Positions 60,573 to 64,000 of a stretch of DNA of 64,000 nucleotides are shown here, one piece after another. The notes under the pieces are model-generated. The model was given only the letters and a program-made list of their open reading frames with translations, ran no database searches and was not told the DNA's origin. Within the stretch, counting starts at the first letter, position 1; every line of letters begins with the position of its first letter. Position numbers and translations under genes: made by a program. Source of the stretch: Muricauda sp. SCSIO 64092 (GTDB lineage: Bacteria; Bacteroidota; Bacteroidia; Flavobacteriales; Flavobacteriaceae); assembly GCF_023016285.1 (NCBI RefSeq), contig NZ_CP095413.1:1302001-1366000 (forward strand), in the 5' to 3' direction.

Positions 60573-62054
60573 ATGAAGGAAGTTATTAAAATTGGGCTTG
60601 GCTGCATCCTATTGCTAACGGTATGGGCTTGCAATGTAAAGGCCAAGGACAAAAACACCGGAGCGAAAGTTTCCAAATCGGAATCCAATAGACCAAATAT
60701 CATTTACATTTTAGCCGATGATCTTGGCTATGGAGATATTGGAGTCTATGGGCAACAGAAATTTAAGACACCCAATATTGATAAGCTAGCCAAAGACGGT
60801 ATGTTGTTCACCCAACATTATTCTGGTAGTACGGTATGTGCCCCTTCCCGTTCCACCCTAATGACCGGCATGCATACGGGTCATACAGTGGTGCGTGGTA
60901 ATAAGGAAATAAGACCCGAGGGGCAATACCCAATTCCAGATAGTACCCATACCATTGCCGAAGCTTTAAAAGCCAAAGGGTATGCAACCGGAATTTTTGG
61001 AAAATGGGGTTTGGGCTATCCGGGATCCGAAGGCGATCCCATGAACCAGGGTTTTGATACCTTTTTTGGCTACAACTGCCAGCGCTTGGGCCATAATTAT
61101 TATCCAAGACATTTATGGTCCAATGCAGATTCGTTGCCCATTAAAGAAAATCAAGGACAGCAAAAAGGTGTATATGCCCCCGAGTTGATACACCAAAAGA
61201 CCTTACAGTTTATTGATGACCATAAGAACACGCCATTCTTCCTTTACGTTGCCACGATTATTCCGCACGCAGAATTGGCTGCACCGGAATACCTCATGCA
61301 AAAACATCGAGGAAAATACCCTCCGGAAATAGCCTTTGAAGGTTATGATAAAGGGCCTGAATACCGCCAAGGCCCTTATGAGTCCCAAAAAGAGCCCAAT
61401 GCTGCATTTGCCGCCATGATGGACTTACTGGACCAGCAAGTTGGCGAGATTGTCCAAAAACTGGAAGATCTGGGGCTAACCGAAAATACCTTATTGGTTT
61501 TCACCTCTGACAATGGACCGCATCAAGAAGGTGGTGCCAATCCGGAATATTTTAACAGCAATGCCAATCTAAAAGGCTATAAACGCGATTTGTACGAGGG
61601 AGGCATTCGTGTACCAATGATCGCAAAATGGCCGGGAACCATTAGGCCCGGTTCCACTACAGATCATATATCGGCATTTTGGGATGTTTTTCCAACAGTG
61701 GTAGAGTTGGCCGGCGGTCAGCCATCAGAAGGTTTGGATGGCATTTCAATATTGCCCACCTTGATGGGAAACTCCGGAGAACAGGAAAAACATGACTATT
61801 TGTATTGGGAATTTCACGAAAAGGGGGGCAGGCAAGCGATACGAAAAGGGAAATGGAAAGCAGTGAAATACAATGTTTTTAATGGGGATTCCGAATTGGA
61901 GTTGTACGACCTGTCAGAAGACATCCAAGAAGAAGAGAATGTGGCGGAACTCCATCCCGACATTGTTGCGGAAATGGAGCAAATAATGCAGGATGCCAGA
62001 ACACCTTCATCGGTATTTAAGTTTAGTCAGAAAACGTATTTAAACAGCAAGTAA
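60573..62054 (+). CDS. S1-family sulfatase, lipoprotein, paralogue of the one at 44932
   Basis: 493 residues with a lipoprotein signal (LLTVWACNVK, Cys 20). Formylglycine Cys 89 in STVCAPSRSTLMTG, metal ligands in ILADDLGYGD, and VFTSDNGPHQEGGANP. Its many shared segments with 44932-46401 (see that entry) mark a duplication within the locus, now placed on opposite strands. Co-transcribed with susCD, it probably desulfates imported or surface-bound oligosaccharides. Followed by a structured repeat. Confidence 0.9.
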   Translation: MKEVIKIGLGCILLLTVWACNVKAKDKNTGAKVSKSESNRPNIIYILADDLGYGDIGVYGQQKFKTPNIDKLAKDGMLFTQHYSGSTVCAPSRSTLMTGMHTGHTVVRGNKEIRPEGQYPIPDSTHTIAEALKAKGYATGIFGKWGLGYPGSEGDPMNQGFDTFFGYNCQRLGHNYYPRHLWSNADSLPIKENQGQQKGVYAPELIHQKTLQFIDDHKNTPFFLYVATIIPHAELAAPEYLMQKHRGKYPPEIAFEGYDKGPEYRQGPYESQKEPNAAFAAMMDLLDQQVGEIVQKLEDLGLTENTLLVFTSDNGPHQEGGANPEYFNSNANLKGYKRDLYEGGIRVPMIAKWPGTIRPGSTTDHISAFWDVFPTVVELAGGQPSEGLDGISILPTLMGNSGEQEKHDYLYWEFHEKGGRQAIRKGKWKAVKYNVFNGDSELELYDLSEDIQEEENVAELHPDIVAEMEQIMQDARTPSSVFKFSQKTYLNSK

Positions 62055-62098
62055 AATTTAAGTTTAGTTAATTTGAGTTAGTTCTACTAATGAAGGGA

Positions 62099-62219
62099 GC
62101 TGTCTAAAAAGAGTATTTTGTCGGTTCGAGCGCAGTCGAGAACTTATCATAGTTCCGATTGTCAAATACATCTCTACTGCCCTCGATGTGACCAATGCGC
62201 GTAGGACTTTTTAGACAGC
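62099..62219. repeat. Structured dispersed repeat, copy B
   Basis: Reverse-oriented homologue of 34496-34616. Outer arms GCTGTCTAAAAAG (62099-62111) and CTTTTTAGACAGC (62207-62219) pair perfectly and are followed by CC and six T residues on the plus side, so it can also terminate the SusCD-sulfatase transcript. Compared with copy A, two stem positions differ and both keep pairing by changes on the opposite arm. Confidence 0.72.
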
Positions 62220-62233
62220 CCTTTTTTCTAAAG

Positions 62234-64000
62234 ATGAGAAGGGATTTAATACAAATTGTATTGGTCTGCACGTTGTTCCAAGCAACTTTCGGCCAGATAA
62301 AGATAAATACCAAAAATGGCCATCCGATAGAAATTGGGAGCAGTGGTTTTAATGTCCGTATTGCCGATAAAGTATGGAATTACACCCACCCTGATTTCAG
62401 GAAAGCTGTGCATGAACTGCGACCAGGCTGGTTGCGTTTTTTTTCGGGGACGATGGGTGATGCTTTCAATTGTGCCACAGGTCAGTATGATCTGGATTAT
62501 GCCTACATGTTTGATAAATCCAAGCAGTATCTCAGGGGATATGAATTCACGGAGATAAAAGGACCCCACCGTATTTTTGACCTTTACCAACTCTTGGGGG
62601 AAATCAACGGAAAACTCGTGGTGACCATCAATGCCTTTTCCGAAACCCCCAGAATCACCGAGGAACTTGCACGTTTTGTAAAGAACAACAATATTGAGGT
62701 CGAAGTTTGGCAGTTCTGCAATGAACCTTATTTCTATGTCCCGCACCGCGAACGGTACTGGTGGAACAATGGATACGACTATGCCCTAAAAATGCGACCA
62801 CATGCAGAAGCCATACTGAAAGTTTTTCCAGATGCGCAATTGGCATTGAACTTCACCTGGGACGGTATCTGGGGGTTCATGAAAGAGATAAACCAATATC
62901 AAAGCGAGCATGGCGCCTATTGGAATACGTTTTCAAAACACTCCTATGCACCACATACGGGCAAGCGCGAACCCCTTGATAAAGCGTACCGAAGGGCAAA
63001 CACCAAACTATTGGAGGCCACTGGCAAAGAAGCGATGGAAGAAATAGAAGCATATACTTCCAAAGGCATTCCCATGCTCATCACCGAGTTTGGTATTTGG
63101 AACAAGCCTTTGGATGGCATTTATTACAGTATCTACAATATCGAATATACCATGCGCCAGTTGCAACACACAAATACCCGGTGGATCGGTGCACACGAGG
63201 TCAGCAATAAATATATTCCCGAAAAGAATTTCAACCATTTGATAACAGAAGCCTATGGGAAAGGTAAAAAACTGGACACCGATTCCATTCCAACCGGAAT
63301 CCACAGGCTGTTGGAGGGCAAGGCCTATAAAATTTACCATAGTGCGGTCAACAATTCCGATTTCGTTTATGCATCGGAACTATTGGGCGGTTTAAAGGTA
63401 AGTGGCATGCAGCAGACGGTGGTTGAAGGCATGTTTGCCCAAGCCTATCGTGGTACCAACGGTTATGATTATTTGGTGGTCACCAATCGCAGTTTGGAAG
63501 CTGGCGAATTTGATTTGATTTTAGATGGAAAACCTTTAAAGGGAAAGGTTGAGCTTGAATATATCTCAGCAGATGACCTAACGACGAAAAATACGGAAAT
63601 ACGGTCAGAAATCAACAATGGCGGGAGACTGCTTATAAGGCCATTGAGTGTCACCGTGGCCAAATGGAAATCCGATCGAAAAATTTCCTTGTCACCTCCA
63701 CGGATTTATGATTTGTCAGTTACCGAAAATGGGGTGAACGCGGTTTGGGGCCATCTGGAAGGTGCCTCCGAATATCAATTGTGGTATGGAACGGCACCGG
63801 ATTCCTTAACGGTCAAAATTAACGGCATAAAAGGCACTAATTACGAGGTGACCAACTTAAAATTGGGCAAAACCTACTATTTTCAAACGATTGCCTTGAG
63901 CGCTTCAGGTGATAGTTCAAAGTCCAAAATCGTTTCCCAAGGATATGAACGCCCTTCAACGCCATCAATTTTCAAAACCGCAAGACGGGATGATACGGCC
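62234..64000 (+). CDS. Secreted clan GH-A-like glycanase with FnIII domain, cut by window edge
   Basis: ATG 62234 opens 589 codons running off the right edge. Signal peptide (LVCTLFQATFGQ). The catalytic barrel has the likely acid/base Glu in VWQFCNEPYFYVP (~160) and nucleophile Glu in MLITEFGIWN (~281), with WLRFFSGTMGDAFNCATGQY and KHSYAPHTGK. These match the corresponding parts of the 1677-residue protein (WMRYLSGTISDPFNMNTGEY, YWQLNNEPYFF, FITEFNVF), so the two share a family. A beta domain and fibronectin-III repeats follow (IYDLSVTENGVNAVWG). The missing C-terminus may carry a sorting domain. Enzyme family not assigned. Confidence 0.78.
   Translation, partial: MRRDLIQIVLVCTLFQATFGQIKINTKNGHPIEIGSSGFNVRIADKVWNYTHPDFRKAVHELRPGWLRFFSGTMGDAFNCATGQYDLDYAYMFDKSKQYLRGYEFTEIKGPHRIFDLYQLLGEINGKLVVTINAFSETPRITEELARFVKNNNIEVEVWQFCNEPYFYVPHRERYWWNNGYDYALKMRPHAEAILKVFPDAQLALNFTWDGIWGFMKEINQYQSEHGAYWNTFSKHSYAPHTGKREPLDKAYRRANTKLLEATGKEAMEEIEAYTSKGIPMLITEFGIWNKPLDGIYYSIYNIEYTMRQLQHTNTRWIGAHEVSNKYIPEKNFNHLITEAYGKGKKLDTDSIPTGIHRLLEGKAYKIYHSAVNNSDFVYASELLGGLKVSGMQQTVVEGMFAQAYRGTNGYDYLVVTNRSLEAGEFDLILDGKPLKGKVELEYISADDLTTKNTEIRSEINNGGRLLIRPLSVTVAKWKSDRKISLSPPRIYDLSVTENGVNAVWGHLEGASEYQLWYGTAPDSLTVKINGIKGTNYEVTNLKLGKTYYFQTIALSASGDSSKSKIVSQGYERPSTPSIFKTARRDDTA

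Overview
The window comes from a marine Bacteroidota, most likely a member of the Flavobacteriaceae that degrades algal polysaccharides (Maribacter/Zobellia/Arenibacter-like by general character; no marker gene fixes the genus). The evidence is a SusC/SusD pair, a hybrid two-component sensor, a type IX secretion C-terminal domain, many Bacteroidota-type lipoprotein signals, AT-rich promoters with weak Shine-Dalgarno sequences, and dispersed hairpin repeats of a kind found in this group. No rRNA, tRNA, CRISPR array, integrase or complete insertion sequence was seen.

Region 1 (1-3905, minus strand): a cut S41-like peptidase, a membrane-anchored AraC-type regulator, and a protein with a DNA-binding-like N-terminus, one membrane helix and a lectin-like exterior.

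Region 2 (3906-21017): an envelope electron-transfer island. A plus-strand run encodes a hexaheme lipoprotein, a monoheme lipoprotein, a DUF5777-type beta-barrel, a Tat-exported iron-sulfur protein, an NrfD-type quinol-oxidising membrane subunit, an unknown membrane-anchored protein and a class I cytochrome c. Glutamyl-tRNA reductase (hemA) and an NrfJ-like lipoprotein follow. On the minus strand lie a three-subunit Tat-exported molybdenum aldehyde oxidoreductase (PaoABC-like) with a small Cys-containing protein, the fused cytochrome c maturation protein CcsBA, and a HemG-type protoporphyrinogen oxidase. Heme synthesis, cytochrome maturation and respiratory carriers therefore sit together. FNR-type palindromes precede both the hexaheme gene and ccsBA.

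Region 3 (21018-31103): an AraC regulator with its terminator, a decayed small gene, a series of poorly known envelope proteins (DUF5694, flavin amine oxidase, lipocalin-like, C45 hydrolase), and an ArsR-led operon with an aquaporin, a metallophosphoesterase and a phosphatase/arsenate-reductase-like protein whose catalytic Cys is replaced by Asp.

Region 4 (31201-64000): a large polysaccharide utilisation locus for a sulfated, probably galactose-rich glycan. It has four S1 sulfatases plus a truncated sulfatase remnant, a GH2 beta-galactosidase, a clan GH-D alpha-galactosidase-like enzyme, a GH43/GH117-like enzyme, three clan GH-A-like proteins that I cannot assign to a family, a LamG/FIVAR surface lipoprotein, a hybrid two-component regulator and SusCD. 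The minus-strand genes 51351 to 39849 are tightly packed (ATGA overlaps at 48145 and 40880) and read as one operon. SusC-SusD-sulfatase run on the plus strand away from the sensor gene. A shared GTTGCATAAA-type motif in the PUL promoters may be the sensor's operator, and a 120-bp structured repeat occurs in two of the locus's intergenic gaps.
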